Part shown: positions 50,660 to 61,666 of the stretch, piece after piece
How the letters are laid out: each line of letters opens with the position of its first letter
How positions within the stretch are numbered: the stretch's first letter is position 1
Source of the DNA: Variovorax gracilis
GTDB lineage: Bacteria; Pseudomonadota; Gammaproteobacteria; Burkholderiales; Burkholderiaceae_C
Assembly: GCF_030317115.1 (NCBI RefSeq)
Contig: NZ_JASZYF010000001.1
Span: 1-64,000, forward strand
Direction: 5' to 3'
DNA length: 64,000 nucleotides
Made by a program: the position numbers and the translations under genes
Notes under the pieces: generated by a model
The model's database searches: none
Seen by the model: the letters and a program-made list of their open reading frames with translations, nothing else
What the model was told of the DNA's origin: nothing

Positions 50660-50681
50660 GCTTGGGTTGTCGGAGTACGGT

Positions 50682-51026
50682 CTACAGCACCGGATGGCCG
50701 GTGGTGAACATGCACGAGTCGGGATCGGTCGATGAGTTCGGGCCGCCGGCGCCAGCGCCCTCTTCCGGCAAGGGCCCGGAAGTGCTTTCCCCGATGCTCA
50801 CGGGATTCATGGGTTTGCCGAATGGCGCGAGCCCTTGCAGCACGCGCAGGGCCGAAGCGCCCTGGATGAGCGCTTCGGAATAGTCCGGAAGGCCTCGGGT
50901 CGAGGAATCGATGGGCCGGTATCCGAGGCACTCCTCGGATTCCGCCTGCACTGCCTCCATCAGGACCCAATGGAATTCGTTGGGCTCCAACTCAAGAACA
51001 GTCAGGGCCAGATCGCGCCGCACCAT
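50682..51026 (-). CDS. small protein of unknown function, related to the one at 28686-28964
   Basis: The 114-residue soluble protein opens MVRRDLALTVLELEPNEFHW. It shares an LPDYSEALIQG helix with LRVLQGLA with the protein at 28686-28964. The C-terminal third is Gly/Pro/Ser-rich and probably disordered. No function is known to me. Its upstream region is AT-rich (CTTAACGAATTGTTAC), a plausible promoter. It is in the same orientation as htrA but downstream of it. Confidence 0.6.
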   Translation of the reverse strand: MVRRDLALTVLELEPNEFHWVLMEAVQAESEECLGYRPIDSSTRGLPDYSEALIQGASALRVLQGLAPFGKPMNPVSIGESTSGPLPEEGAGAGGPNSSTDPDSCMFTTGHPVL

Positions 51027-51167
51027 GGGGATTCCTCTAATTCAGTTGCTTAACGAATTGTTACTGCACCGAGAAATTTCCACCATGGCACTTTTTCACA
51101 TCGGGCAAACCATGCCCCCGCGAACCGGCACTTTGTCTCGATTTGCCAGTTTCGCGGAAGCAGCGGA

Positions 51168-52637
51168 TCAGCCGAGGCGTACCGGCACGAAGATCTTGTC
51201 GCCGTCGCGCTGAATGAGCAGGGCCACGGACTTGTCGGCCTTGGCCACCACCTCGCGCACCTGCTCGATGCTCTTTGCCGGCGTGCCGTTGATGGCCAAC
51301 AACACGTCGCCCGGCTGAACACCGGCCATCGCGGCGGGGCCGCCCACTTCCTGGATCAGCAGGCCGCCGTCGACCGCCGCTTCGCGCTGCTCCTGCGGCT
51401 GCAACGGACGCAGCGCCAGGCCGAGCTTGCCTTGGCTGGCACCGCTGTCGTTCTTCGCGACGGTGGTCGACTTCTCGGCGGAGTCAACGAGCTTCGCGGA
51501 GATCTCCTCGCGCTGGCCTTGGCGCCAGATCTCGAGCGTGATCTTGCTGCCGGGCTTCTTCTGGCCGATCAACGCCGGCAGGTCCCCCGAAGCAACGACC
51601 GGTTCGCCGTCGACCTTGCGGATGACATCACCCGAACGCAGGCCCGCTTCGTCTGCCGGGCCGCCCTTTTCGACGTTCGACACCAGCGCGCCCTCGGGCT
51701 TGTCGAGCTTGAAGGAATCGGCAAAGGCCTGGTTCACTTCCTGCACCGCGACACCCAGGCGTGCATGGCTGGCCTTGCCGGTGGCGACGATCTGGTCCTT
51801 CACCTGAATCGCGACATCGATCGGGATTGCGAAGGACACGCCCTGGTAGCCGCCGCTGCGGCTGTAGATCTGCGAGTTGATGCCGACGACTTCTCCACGC
51901 GTGTTGATCAGCGGGCCGCCGGAGTTGCCGGGATTCACCGCCACGTCCGTCTGAATGAACGGCACATACCCGTCGTCCGGGAGCGAACGACCCTTGGCGC
52001 TGACGACGCCGGCCGTCACCGTGTTCTCGAAGCCGAACGGCGAACCGATCGCGAGCACCCATTCGCCCACCTTGAGTTCCTTGGTGTTGCCGACCGACAA
52101 GGTCGGCAGGTTCTTGGCGTCGATCTTGAGGACAGCGACGTCGGTCTTGGTATCCGAACCGAGCACCTTGGCGCGGAATTCGCGGCGATCGGTCAACTTG
52201 ACGGTGACCTCCTTCGCGTCCTTCACGACGTGCGCGTTGGTCAGGATGATGCCGTCGGCGCTCACGATGAAGCCGGAGCCTTGGCCTCGAACCGGCGCCT
52301 CGCGCTGCTGTTGCCCGCGCGGGCCGCCCTGGCCCTGGAAGCGGCGGAAGAATTCGTACATCGGGTCGTTGGGGTCCATGCCCTGCGGACCCTCGGCAGC
52401 CGCGGTCTTGGTCGTGCCGGTCACGCTGATGTTGACCACCGCCGGCGCATGGCGCGACGTGATGGTGGAAAAGTCGGGCATGGAAACCTGCGGCGCAGCG
52501 GCGGGAGCCGATGCAGCCGGCGGCGGCGAGGCCACCGCATTGGCGCTGGTATAGGCGCCGGTAGCCACGGCGCCGATCACGCCGGCAGCCGCCAGCGAAA
52601 GGACGAGCGCGCGCGGCGAGGACAAACTGTTTTTCAT
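51168..52637 (-). CDS. htrA: HtrA/DegP-like periplasmic serine protease
   Basis: The 489-residue protein has a signal segment (ALVLSLAAAGVIGAVATGAYTS), a trypsin-like domain with triad His136 (TNAHVV), Asp166 (KTDVAVL) and Ser239 (PGNSGGPL), and two PDZ domains at about 295-385 and 400-485. It should degrade or refold misfolded envelope proteins in the periplasm as an oligomer. The start has an AAAGGA ribosome-binding site. A perfect PmrA/QseB-type box lies 51 bases upstream, and the two-component genes that end 94 bases before it are on the same strand. Regulation by that pair is a fair inference. Confidence 0.92.
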   Translation of the reverse strand: MKNSLSSPRALVLSLAAAGVIGAVATGAYTSANAVASPPPAASAPAAAPQVSMPDFSTITSRHAPAVVNISVTGTTKTAAAEGPQGMDPNDPMYEFFRRFQGQGGPRGQQQREAPVRGQGSGFIVSADGIILTNAHVVKDAKEVTVKLTDRREFRAKVLGSDTKTDVAVLKIDAKNLPTLSVGNTKELKVGEWVLAIGSPFGFENTVTAGVVSAKGRSLPDDGYVPFIQTDVAVNPGNSGGPLINTRGEVVGINSQIYSRSGGYQGVSFAIPIDVAIQVKDQIVATGKASHARLGVAVQEVNQAFADSFKLDKPEGALVSNVEKGGPADEAGLRSGDVIRKVDGEPVVASGDLPALIGQKKPGSKITLEIWRQGQREEISAKLVDSAEKSTTVAKNDSGASQGKLGLALRPLQPQEQREAAVDGGLLIQEVGGPAAMAGVQPGDVLLAINGTPAKSIEQVREVVAKADKSVALLIQRDGDKIFVPVRLG

Positions 52638-52688
52638 TGGAATCCTTTCGAGGTTGGAGAGTCAACGAAAGGAATGTCGTGCCACTCA

Positions 52689-52705
52689 CTTAAGCGCGCC
52701 TTAAA
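52689..52705 (-). promoter_or_regulatory. perfect PmrA/QseB-type box upstream of htrA
   Basis: Read on the minus strand, TTTAAG-GCGCG-CTTAAG fits YTTAAK-N5-YTTAAK at all 12 defined positions. It lies in the 94-base gap between the sensor kinase stop and the htrA start, 51 bases before the htrA ATG. This spacing suits a promoter that overlaps the second repeat. I could not find a strong -10 after it. Confidence 0.65.
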
Positions 52706-52731
52706 CGGGCGCCCCGCGCAGGCACGAATGC

Positions 52732-54045
52732 TCAGCCCGTAGCCGGAAACCGCACAGCGACCCGGAGGCCGCCGAGGCTCGCGGACCGGTCCAGCGAGAT
52801 CGTCGCGCCATGCAGGTCCGCGATCGACTTGACGATCGCGAGGCCCAGGCCGCTGCCCGGCGCCTGGGGCTCGCCGGAACGGTAGAAGCGGTCGAGCACG
52901 CGCTCGCGCTCGCTGGCCGGAAGGCCCGGGCCGCTGTCGTCAACACCGAGTTCGATCCCATCCGCGCCCGACGCGATGCTGACGTCGACCCGTCCCCCGT
53001 CGGGTGAATACTTCACGGCGTTGTCGAGCAGGTTGCGCAGCAGCGTGCGCAGCGCCTCGGCCTGGCCCGGCACCTTCACGGGATCGGATCTGACGACACC
53101 GACATCGATCTGCCGAGCTTGCGCCGTCGAAACGACGTCGGAAATCGCAAGCCGCGCGACCTCCGACAGGCTCACCGACTCTGGCCGGGCACCGGCCATG
53201 GCGCTGCCCTCGTGGCGCGCGAGCGCCAGCATCTGCTCGACCAGGCGGGTCGCGCGGTCGATGCCCGCAGTCAGGCGCGCCACGGCGAGTTCGCGAGTGG
53301 GTTCGTCGGCAGCACGCTGCAGGCCCTGCACCTGAAGCTTCAGTGCCGCCAGCGGCGATCGCAACTCGTGCGCAGCATCGGCCACGAAGTGCTTTTGTGC
53401 GTCGAAGGCCCGTTGAACGCGGTTGAACAGCAGGTTGAGCTCGTGCACCAGAGGCCGCACCTCTTCGGGCAGGTCGCTTTCGCTCAGCGGCGACAGGTCG
53501 TCGGCCTGCCGGGCGGCAACCTGGCTTCGCACGCGCGCGACCGGTGCAAGCGAAAAGCTCACGACCCACCAGACGACCAGCATGAGCAGCGGCGCCGCCA
53601 GCGCGATAGGCCCGACCGTTCGCAGCGCCAAGGTCCCCGCCATGCGGCGCCGCGCCGCCATGTCCTGCGCCACCTGGATCACGAGCGCACCGGTCTGCAG
53701 GGAGAACACACGGTAGGTGGTGCCTCGGGCCTGGACATTCGAGAAGCCGAGCACGGCACGCTGCGGCAATGCGGCCTGCGCGGCGGATTCGAAGATGCGG
53801 ATGCCGTCCAGCGTCCACACCTGAACGATGAATTCGAAGTTCTCGTCGCCGGCGCCGATTCCGCCGACCGCGGCGCTGGGCGGCAGTCCTGCGCGCAACG
53901 AGAGCGCCATCTGCCGCATGTGCTGGTCGAAGATATCGTCGGCTTCGCTGAGCACCGTGCGGTAGGCGAGGAATGCCTGTGTGCCCGCCGCGAGAACGAT
54001 GGCCGCCAGCAGAAACCACAGCAGGCGGGCTCGAAGCGACTTCAT
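52732..54045 (-). CDS. sensor histidine kinase (QseC/PmrB-type)
   Basis: The 437-residue kinase has a first membrane helix (residues 7-27), a periplasmic domain of about 110 residues, and a second helix (about 145-168). A HAMP-like linker leads to a kinase core: His226 in DAAHELRSPLAALK, N-box LLRNLLDNAVKYSP, and G-boxes DDSGPGLP and GSGLGLAIV. It would phosphorylate the regulator encoded just upstream. The ATG overlaps that gene's stop (ATGA). The ligand is not readable. QseC- and PmrB-type kinases share this architecture, so the name is left open. Confidence 0.9.
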   Translation of the reverse strand: MKSLRARLLWFLLAAIVLAAGTQAFLAYRTVLSEADDIFDQHMRQMALSLRAGLPPSAAVGGIGAGDENFEFIVQVWTLDGIRIFESAAQAALPQRAVLGFSNVQARGTTYRVFSLQTGALVIQVAQDMAARRRMAGTLALRTVGPIALAAPLLMLVVWWVVSFSLAPVARVRSQVAARQADDLSPLSESDLPEEVRPLVHELNLLFNRVQRAFDAQKHFVADAAHELRSPLAALKLQVQGLQRAADEPTRELAVARLTAGIDRATRLVEQMLALARHEGSAMAGARPESVSLSEVARLAISDVVSTAQARQIDVGVVRSDPVKVPGQAEALRTLLRNLLDNAVKYSPDGGRVDVSIASGADGIELGVDDSGPGLPASERERVLDRFYRSGEPQAPGSGLGLAIVKSIADLHGATISLDRSASLGGLRVAVRFPATG

Positions 54046-54701
54046 TCCTTGGGCACCATGTAGCCGACTCCGCGCACGTTGCGGATCAGGTCCGCGCCCA
54101 GCTTCTTGCGCAGTCCATGGACGTAGACCTCGACGGCGTTGCTGCTGATCTCATCTTTCCAGCTATAGAGCTTTTCCTCGAGTTGCGCGCGTGACAACAC
54201 CATGCCGGGCCGGGCCAGGAGCGGCTCGAGCACGGCCCATTCGCGCGCGGACAGCATGACCGGCTGGCCCGCCACCGTGACTTCACGGGTGGCGGGGTTC
54301 ACGCTGACGCCCATGTGCTCGTAGACCGGCTCTGCCCGACCGGACGCGCGTCGCAGCAGCGCCCGGATGCGTGCCAGCAATTCGTCGAGGTCGTAGGGCT
54401 TCAGGACGTAGTCGTCTGCGCCGGCGTCCAGGCCCTCGATGCGCTGCTGGACCGAGTCGCGCGCGGTGGCGATCAACACCGGCATGCGCTGCTTGCGGGC
54501 ACGCAAGGAACGCAAGACATCGAGCCCGTCGCGGCGCGGCACGCCGAGGTCGAGCACGACCAGGTCATATTGCTGCGCGCGAAGTGCCGAGTCGGCCGCG
54601 TCGCCGTCCTTGACCCAGTCGACCGCGTACTGTTCGGCGCGCAGCAGATCGAGCACGGTCTCGCCGATCATCACATCGTCTTCCAGCAGAAGCAGTCTCA
54701 T
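54042..54701 (-). CDS. OmpR-family response regulator (QseB/PmrA-type)
   Basis: The 219-residue regulator has a receiver domain (LLLEDDVMIG acidic pair, Asp51 in LVVLDLGVPRRDG, Lys in LKPYDLDEL). The winged-helix domain has SAREWAVLEPLL, SNAVEVYVHGLRKKLG and NVRGVGYMVP, the pattern of the QseB/PmrA/TctD subfamily that binds YTTAAK direct repeats. It is the first gene of the pair with the sensor kinase. A perfect candidate site lies upstream of htrA (52689-52705) and a degenerate one upstream of eptA (5793-5809). Confidence 0.92.
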   Translation of the reverse strand: MRLLLLEDDVMIGETVLDLLRAEQYAVDWVKDGDAADSALRAQQYDLVVLDLGVPRRDGLDVLRSLRARKQRMPVLIATARDSVQQRIEGLDAGADDYVLKPYDLDELLARIRALLRRASGRAEPVYEHMGVSVNPATREVTVAGQPVMLSAREWAVLEPLLARPGMVLSRAQLEEKLYSWKDEISSNAVEVYVHGLRKKLGADLIRNVRGVGYMVPKE

Positions 54702-54760
54702 CGTTCATTCGTCCGTGAAGCGATCTTGGAGATGGTAGCGACGATGGAGTTCACCGGCAC

Positions 54761-56834
<2,074 letters not shown>

Positions 56835-56845
56835 GCGCCGGCGGC

Positions 56846-59176
56846 TCATGCCGCCGAAGCCATCAATTGCCAGACGCGAGCCGGCGTCAACGGCATATCC
56901 AAGCGCGGCGTGCGGTCGGCGAGGCCGTTGCGTGCAAGTGCATCCGCCACCGCGTTGACGATCGCGGGCGTGGCGCCGATGGTGCCGAGTTCGCCCACGC
57001 CCTTGACGCCCAGCGGGTTGTTCTTGCATGGGGTCGACTCGTCCATTTCCATGCGGAACATCGAGGCGACGATGTCCGAGCGCGGCGCGGCGTAGTCCAT
57101 CAGGCTGCCGGTCAGCGGCTGGCCGGTTTCCGGGTCGTACACCACCCGCTCGTAAAGCGCCTGCCCGATGCCCTGCACGGCACCGCCTTCGAGTTGGCCG
57201 CGCACGATCATCGGGTTGACCACCCGGCCCACGTCATTGACCGAGGCGTAGCTGACCACGCTGATGTCGCCCGTCGGCGGGTCGACTTCGACCTCGGTGA
57301 TATGGCAACCGTTCGGCCAGGTCGGGCCCGCCACGGTGCTCGTCGAATCCACGAAGATCTGGCGTTCGGGCTGGTGTCCGGCCAGGGTGAACAGGTCGAG
57401 TTGCAGATCGGTTCCCGCCACCTTGAACACGCCCGCCGAGTATTCGACGTCGGCGGCCGACACCTCGAGTTCCTTGGCGGCGAGTTCCTTCGCCTTGTCG
57501 ATGGTCCGCTCGGCACCTATCCGCACGGCGGAACCGCCGGTGAAGAGCGAGCGGGAACCTGCGCTGCCGAAACCGTCGCCGCGATCGGTGTCGCCCATCA
57601 CGATGCGCACTTTCTCGATCGGCACGCCAAAGGCGTCCACCACCAGTTGGGCGAGGGTGGTCGCGATGCCCTGCCCCATGCCGTTGACGGCGGAGAACAC
57701 TTCGATGATTCCGTCAGCCTGGACGGAAACGGTTACCCGCTCTTCGAACACGTTTCCCCCGGTCCATTCGAGGAAGGTCGCGATGCCGAGGCCGCGCATC
57801 CGCCCGTGGCGTTTGGATTCAGCCGCGCGTTTGTCGAATCCCTGCCAATCGGCCAAGGTCAGCGCCTGGTTCATCACCGACTCGAACTGGCCGGTGTCGT
57901 AGGTCTGCTGCATCGGGTTGGTATAGGGCATCTGCTCCGGCTGGATGAAGTTGCGCCGGCGCAGCTCGATGCGGTCGATGCCGGTCTGGCGCGCGGCCTC
58001 GTCCATCAGTCGCTCGATCGTGTAGATCGCCTCGGGCCGGCCGGCGCCGCGGTAGGCGCCGGTGGGGGCCGTGTTGGTCAACACCGCCAGGAAGTGGAAG
58101 TCGATGGTCTGGATGTCGTAGACGCTGGTCTGCACCCAGGGGCCGATGAGAAGCTGGATCGCGACGCCGGTGCCGGTGGCATAGGCGCCGACGTTGGCGT
58201 GGGTCTTGATGCGCAGGCCCAGGATCTTGCCTTTGGCGTCGAGCGCCAGTTCGGCGCGGGCCTCGATGTCCCGGCCGTGGCAGGTCGCGAGAAACTCCTC
58301 GCTGCGATCGGCCACCCATTTCACTGGTCGCCGGAGCGAGCGCGCGGCAAAGGCGACTGCAATGTCTTCTGGATAGGCGCCGGTCTTCATCCCGAAGCCG
58401 CCGCCGACGTCGCCAACGACCACGCGCACCTTGTCCTTGGCCAGGCCGATTGCGTCGCAGATCGAGTCGCGAACGCCCGAAGGCATCTGCGTGCTCATGC
58501 GGATCGTGATCCGATCCGTAGCGGTGTCGAAATCCGCCAGCACCGTGCGAGGCTCGATGGTGAGCGCGACGACCCGTTGGTTGACCACGTCGAGTGCCAC
58601 CACGTGGCTGGCCTTGGCAAACGCCGCCGCCGTCGCGTCGCTGCTCCCGTGCCGCATCTCGGCAGCGATGTTGCCGGTGGCTTCATCGCAGATCAGAGGC
58701 GCACCGTCGGCGATCGCGCCGGCGAGGTCGACCACCATCGGCAGCTCTTCATAGTCCACCATCACAGCTTCGGCCGCGTCGCGCGCCTGCCGCGCGGTTT
58801 CCGCAACCACCACCGCGACTGGTTCGCCAACGAAGCGCACGCGCTCGAGTGCCAGCGCCCGCCGAGGCGGCGTCGCGCAGTCCGCGCCATCCGCCCGCCT
58901 GAACCCCGCCGCGCCGGGCATCGCCTTGACGCCGGCCTTTGCCAGGTCCGCGCCTGTGAAGACGCCCAGCACGCCGGGCATGGCCGCAGCCGAGGCGGTG
59001 TCGACCGACACCAGCCGCGCATGGGGATAGGGGGAACGAACGAAGCTCAACCAGGCCTGCCCCGGCAGCGTGACGTCATCGGTGTAACGGCCGGTTCCGT
59101 TGAGGAGGTTCTCGTCTTCCAGCCGCCTGACGGCCTGGCCGCTTCCGAAGCGCATGGGATTCGTTTCTGTGGTCAC
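56846..59176 (-). CDS. xanthine dehydrogenase-family molybdopterin-binding subunit (CoxL-like)
   Basis: The 776-residue protein has an N-terminal aldehyde-oxidase a/b hammerhead domain (VRRLEDENLLNGTGRYTDD, then YPHARLVSVDT) and a large Mo-cofactor domain. This carries GGGFGMKTGAYPED, PTGAYRGAGRPEA (the Cys-bearing CoxL active-site loop is not present) and KGVGELGTIGATPAI with the catalytic Glu. It is therefore a hydroxylase of CO-dehydrogenase-like architecture, not a CO dehydrogenase. The GTG at 59176 has an AGAGG ribosome-binding site; an ATG at 59155 is possible. No FAD- or iron-sulfur-subunit genes are adjacent, so it is an orphan large subunit. Confidence 0.88.
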   Translation of the reverse strand: MTTETNPMRFGSGQAVRRLEDENLLNGTGRYTDDVTLPGQAWLSFVRSPYPHARLVSVDTASAAAMPGVLGVFTGADLAKAGVKAMPGAAGFRRADGADCATPPRRALALERVRFVGEPVAVVVAETARQARDAAEAVMVDYEELPMVVDLAGAIADGAPLICDEATGNIAAEMRHGSSDATAAAFAKASHVVALDVVNQRVVALTIEPRTVLADFDTATDRITIRMSTQMPSGVRDSICDAIGLAKDKVRVVVGDVGGGFGMKTGAYPEDIAVAFAARSLRRPVKWVADRSEEFLATCHGRDIEARAELALDAKGKILGLRIKTHANVGAYATGTGVAIQLLIGPWVQTSVYDIQTIDFHFLAVLTNTAPTGAYRGAGRPEAIYTIERLMDEAARQTGIDRIELRRRNFIQPEQMPYTNPMQQTYDTGQFESVMNQALTLADWQGFDKRAAESKRHGRMRGLGIATFLEWTGGNVFEERVTVSVQADGIIEVFSAVNGMGQGIATTLAQLVVDAFGVPIEKVRIVMGDTDRGDGFGSAGSRSLFTGGSAVRIGAERTIDKAKELAAKELEVSAADVEYSAGVFKVAGTDLQLDLFTLAGHQPERQIFVDSTSTVAGPTWPNGCHITEVEVDPPTGDISVVSYASVNDVGRVVNPMIVRGQLEGGAVQGIGQALYERVVYDPETGQPLTGSLMDYAAPRSDIVASMFRMEMDESTPCKNNPLGVKGVGELGTIGATPAIVNAVADALARNGLADRTPRLDMPLTPARVWQLMASAA

Positions 59177-59292
59177 CGTGGTCCTCTTTGTCTGGAGCAG
59201 TTGTTGCGGGCGCAAGAACAACTATATGGGCTTCGGGAACATTCGGCGTGCGACGCCATCGCAGAAGCCGAAGCCGTGTATACATCCAAATC

Positions 59293-60045
59293 ATGCAACT
59301 ACCCTGGCTTGATCCTGGCGACCCCCTGCCCGACGCTGCCATGGCATGGGGAGATTCGGACCCGGTACCCGGCCTCCTCGCCGCAGGCGGCGGACTCGAC
59401 GTCGCCAGTCTTCTACAGGCCTACAGCAACTGCATCTTCCCCTGGTTCAGCGACGGCCAGCCGATTCTCTGGTGGAGTCCGGATCCACGGATGGTCCTCG
59501 ACGTGAGCCGGTTCAAGTTGCATCGGTCGCTGCGCAAGACGCTGGCCCGCTTCAGTTCCACCCAGGATTGCGAGATTCGCATCGATCACGGTTTTGAAGC
59601 CGTGATCTCCGCTTGCTCCCAGGCGCCCCGTGTCGGCCAGACCGGCACCTGGATCCTGCCGGAGATGGTGCGCGCCTACTCGGCCCTGCACCGCGCGGGG
59701 TACGCGCACAGCGTCGAGACCTGGATCGACGGAGAACTCGCGGGCGGCCTCTACTGCGTGTCGATCGGGCATGCGGTGTTCGGCGAGTCGATGTTCGCGC
59801 GCCGGCCGGATGCGTCCAAGATCGCGCTGGCGGCGCTGGTCTGCTTCTGCCGGCGGCACGGCATCACCATGATCGATTGCCAACAGAACACCGCCCATCT
59901 CGCGAGCCTCGGCGCACGGGAAACCTCACGGAAACAGCTTGTGTCGCACGTCGCCCACGCACGTCTGAAGACGAGCCCTGATTGGCGCTTCGACCCCGTA
60001 TACTGGAACGAACTCCTGCCTGCGCGACCCTCTTCGACGACGTGA
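59293..60045 (+). CDS. aat: leucyl/phenylalanyl-tRNA-protein transferase Aat
   Basis: The 250-residue enzyme has the Aat signatures [24 protein letters not shown]-like [34 protein letters not shown] and [18 protein letters not shown]. Next is [15 protein letters not shown]. It attaches Leu or Phe to proteins with N-terminal Lys or Arg, marking them for ClpS/ClpAP. The ATG at 59293 begins the family sequence; the open frame upstream lies in the divergent promoter gap of the molybdo-enzyme gene. Its stop overlaps the GTG of bpt, so both N-degron transferases are translated together. Confidence 0.93.
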   Translation: MQLPWLDPGDPLPDAAMAWGDSDPVPGLLAAGGGLDVASLLQAYSNCIFPWFSDGQPILWWSPDPRMVLDVSRFKLHRSLRKTLARFSSTQDCEIRIDHGFEAVISACSQAPRVGQTGTWILPEMVRAYSALHRAGYAHSVETWIDGELAGGLYCVSIGHAVFGESMFARRPDASKIALAALVCFCRRHGITMIDCQQNTAHLASLGARETSRKQLVSHVAHARLKTSPDWRFDPVYWNELLPARPSSTT

Positions 60046-60791
60046 CGCACCTCAAGGATCTCCCGCTCCATACGCTGCAGTTCTATGCGACAGCACCCTA
60101 TCCGTGCAGCTACCTGCCGGACCGGCAAGCGCGCTCGCAGGTCGCCACGCCCAGTCACCTGATCCACAACGACGCCTATTCGGACCTCGTGCTGAGCGGA
60201 TTCCGGCGCAGCGGCATGTTCACCTACCGGCCGTATTGCGACGGTTGCAGCGCCTGTGTCCCGCTGCGGGTGCTCGCCAATGACTTCCGGCCGAATCGCA
60301 GTCAGCGCCGTGCGCTGTCACGCCACTCCAATCTGCAAGCGCGGGTCCTGAAGCTCTGTTTCGTGCCCGAGCACTATCAGTTGTACCTGCGCTACCAGAA
60401 CGGCAGGCATGCCGGCGGCGGCATGGACCACGACAGCATCGACCAGTACACCCAGTTCCTGCTCCAGAGCCGGGTCAATTCCCGCCTCGTGGAGTTCCGC
60501 GAAACGCAGCCGGACGGCAGTGCCGGTGCCTTAAAGATGGTGTCGATCCTGGACGTGCTGAACGACGGCCTCTCGGCGGTCTACACCTTCTACGAGCCCG
60601 AGGTCGGCGCCGGCTACGGCAACTACAGCGTGTTGTGGCAGATAGAGCAGGCCCGCAAGCTCCAGTTGCCCCATGTCTACCTCGGCTACTGGATCGAGGG
60701 CAGCGCCAAGATGAACTACAAGGCCCGGTACACCCCCCACGAGGTGCTGATCGACGGCCAATGGCAACCACCAGGCCATTTCACCAAGTAA
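60042..60791 (+). CDS. bpt: bacterial aspartate/glutamate leucyltransferase Bpt
   Basis: The 249-residue enzyme is an ATE1-related transferase. It opens [25 protein letters not shown], with [13 protein letters not shown] carrying the Cys-x2-Cys-x2-Cys set, [10 protein letters not shown], and a C-terminal half with [18 protein letters not shown]. Bpt adds Leu to proteins with N-terminal Asp or Glu. Its start is a GTG inside the aat stop (GTGA at 60042). An in-frame ATG further up overlaps aat by 64 bases and has no matching family residues. Together with aat it covers both classes of secondary destabilising residue. Confidence 0.93.
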   Translation: MTHLKDLPLHTLQFYATAPYPCSYLPDRQARSQVATPSHLIHNDAYSDLVLSGFRRSGMFTYRPYCDGCSACVPLRVLANDFRPNRSQRRALSRHSNLQARVLKLCFVPEHYQLYLRYQNGRHAGGGMDHDSIDQYTQFLLQSRVNSRLVEFRETQPDGSAGALKMVSILDVLNDGLSAVYTFYEPEVGAGYGNYSVLWQIEQARKLQLPHVYLGYWIEGSAKMNYKARYTPHEVLIDGQWQPPGHFTK

Positions 60792-60820
60792 AATCGCGAC
60801 CGGTCCAAACCGCGTTGCAC

Positions 60821-61615
60821 ATGAGAAAACCCCAATCCGACGTTCCAGCCACGCCCGTGATCCAGGTCATCGAGCGGATGTTTTCGCTGATCGACGTCCT
60901 TGCGTCACGTGAAGAAGCGATTTCCCTCAAGGAGATCAGCGAGAAGACGGGATTGCATCCGTCCACCACCCATCGGATCCTGAACGACCTCGCCGTCGGC
61001 CGTTTCGTCGATCGCCCCGAGGCAGGCAGCTACCGGCTCGGCATGCGCCTGCTGGAATTGGGCAACCTGGTCAAAGGCCGGCTCAATGTGCGCGACGCCG
61101 CGATGACGCCGATGCGCGAGCTGCACAAGCTCACGCAGCAACCGGTGAACCTCAGCATGCGCCAGGGCGATGAAATCGTGTACATCGAGCGCGCCTACAG
61201 CGAGCGCTCCGGCATGCAGGTGGTGCGCGCCATCGGCGGACGAGCCCCTTTGCATCTCACATCGACAGGCAAGCTGTTCCTCGCCGTGGACGAGCCTCAG
61301 CGCGTCCGCAGCTATGCCACGCGAACCGGCCTGGCGGGCCATACGCGCAACAGCATCACGCAACTGCCGGCGTTGGAGCGTGAACTCTCCAAGGCGCGCC
61401 AGTACGGCATCGCGCGCGACAACGAGGAACTTGAACTCGGCGTGCGCTGCATGGCAGCCGGGATCTACGACGACCAGGGCAAGCTCGTTGCCGGTTTGTC
61501 GATCTCTGCACCGGCGGATCGCCTGGACGACGGTTGGCTGCCCAAGCTGCAAGCCACTGCCAATGAGATCTCCAGCGCCTTGGGCTACAAGGCGAGCACG
61601 CCAGCGGCAGCCTGA
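60821..61615 (+). CDS. IclR-family transcriptional regulator
   Basis: The 264-residue protein has a winged helix (MFSLIDVLASREEAISLKEISEKTGLHPSTTHRILNDLAVGRFVDR) and an IclR effector domain (QQPVNLSMRQGDEIVYIERAY, LHLTSTGKLFLAVDE, DNEELELGVRCMAAGIYDDQG). The effector is unknown. It is 29 bases after bpt on the same strand, but an operon link to N-degron genes would be unusual. It converges with pbpG. The ATG at 60821 fits the family start, and longer frames overlap bpt. Confidence 0.88.
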   Translation: MRKPQSDVPATPVIQVIERMFSLIDVLASREEAISLKEISEKTGLHPSTTHRILNDLAVGRFVDRPEAGSYRLGMRLLELGNLVKGRLNVRDAAMTPMRELHKLTQQPVNLSMRQGDEIVYIERAYSERSGMQVVRAIGGRAPLHLTSTGKLFLAVDEPQRVRSYATRTGLAGHTRNSITQLPALERELSKARQYGIARDNEELELGVRCMAAGIYDDQGKLVAGLSISAPADRLDDGWLPKLQATANEISSALGYKASTPAAA

Positions 61616-61666
61616 TTGGAGTCAGGCCGTCGTTGGCGGGAATGAAAGAAGGAGAAGCCGGCTTCT

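Noticed and set aside
56867..59506. An 879-codon open frame on the plus strand
   Set aside because: It is antisense to the molybdenum hydroxylase gene and has a low-complexity His/Arg-rich translation.
61653..61666. Palindrome AGAAGCCGGCTTCT between the IclR gene and pbpG, as a terminator
   Set aside because: The repeat has no room for a loop without breaking pairs and is not followed by a clear T-run. It also abuts the pbpG stop.
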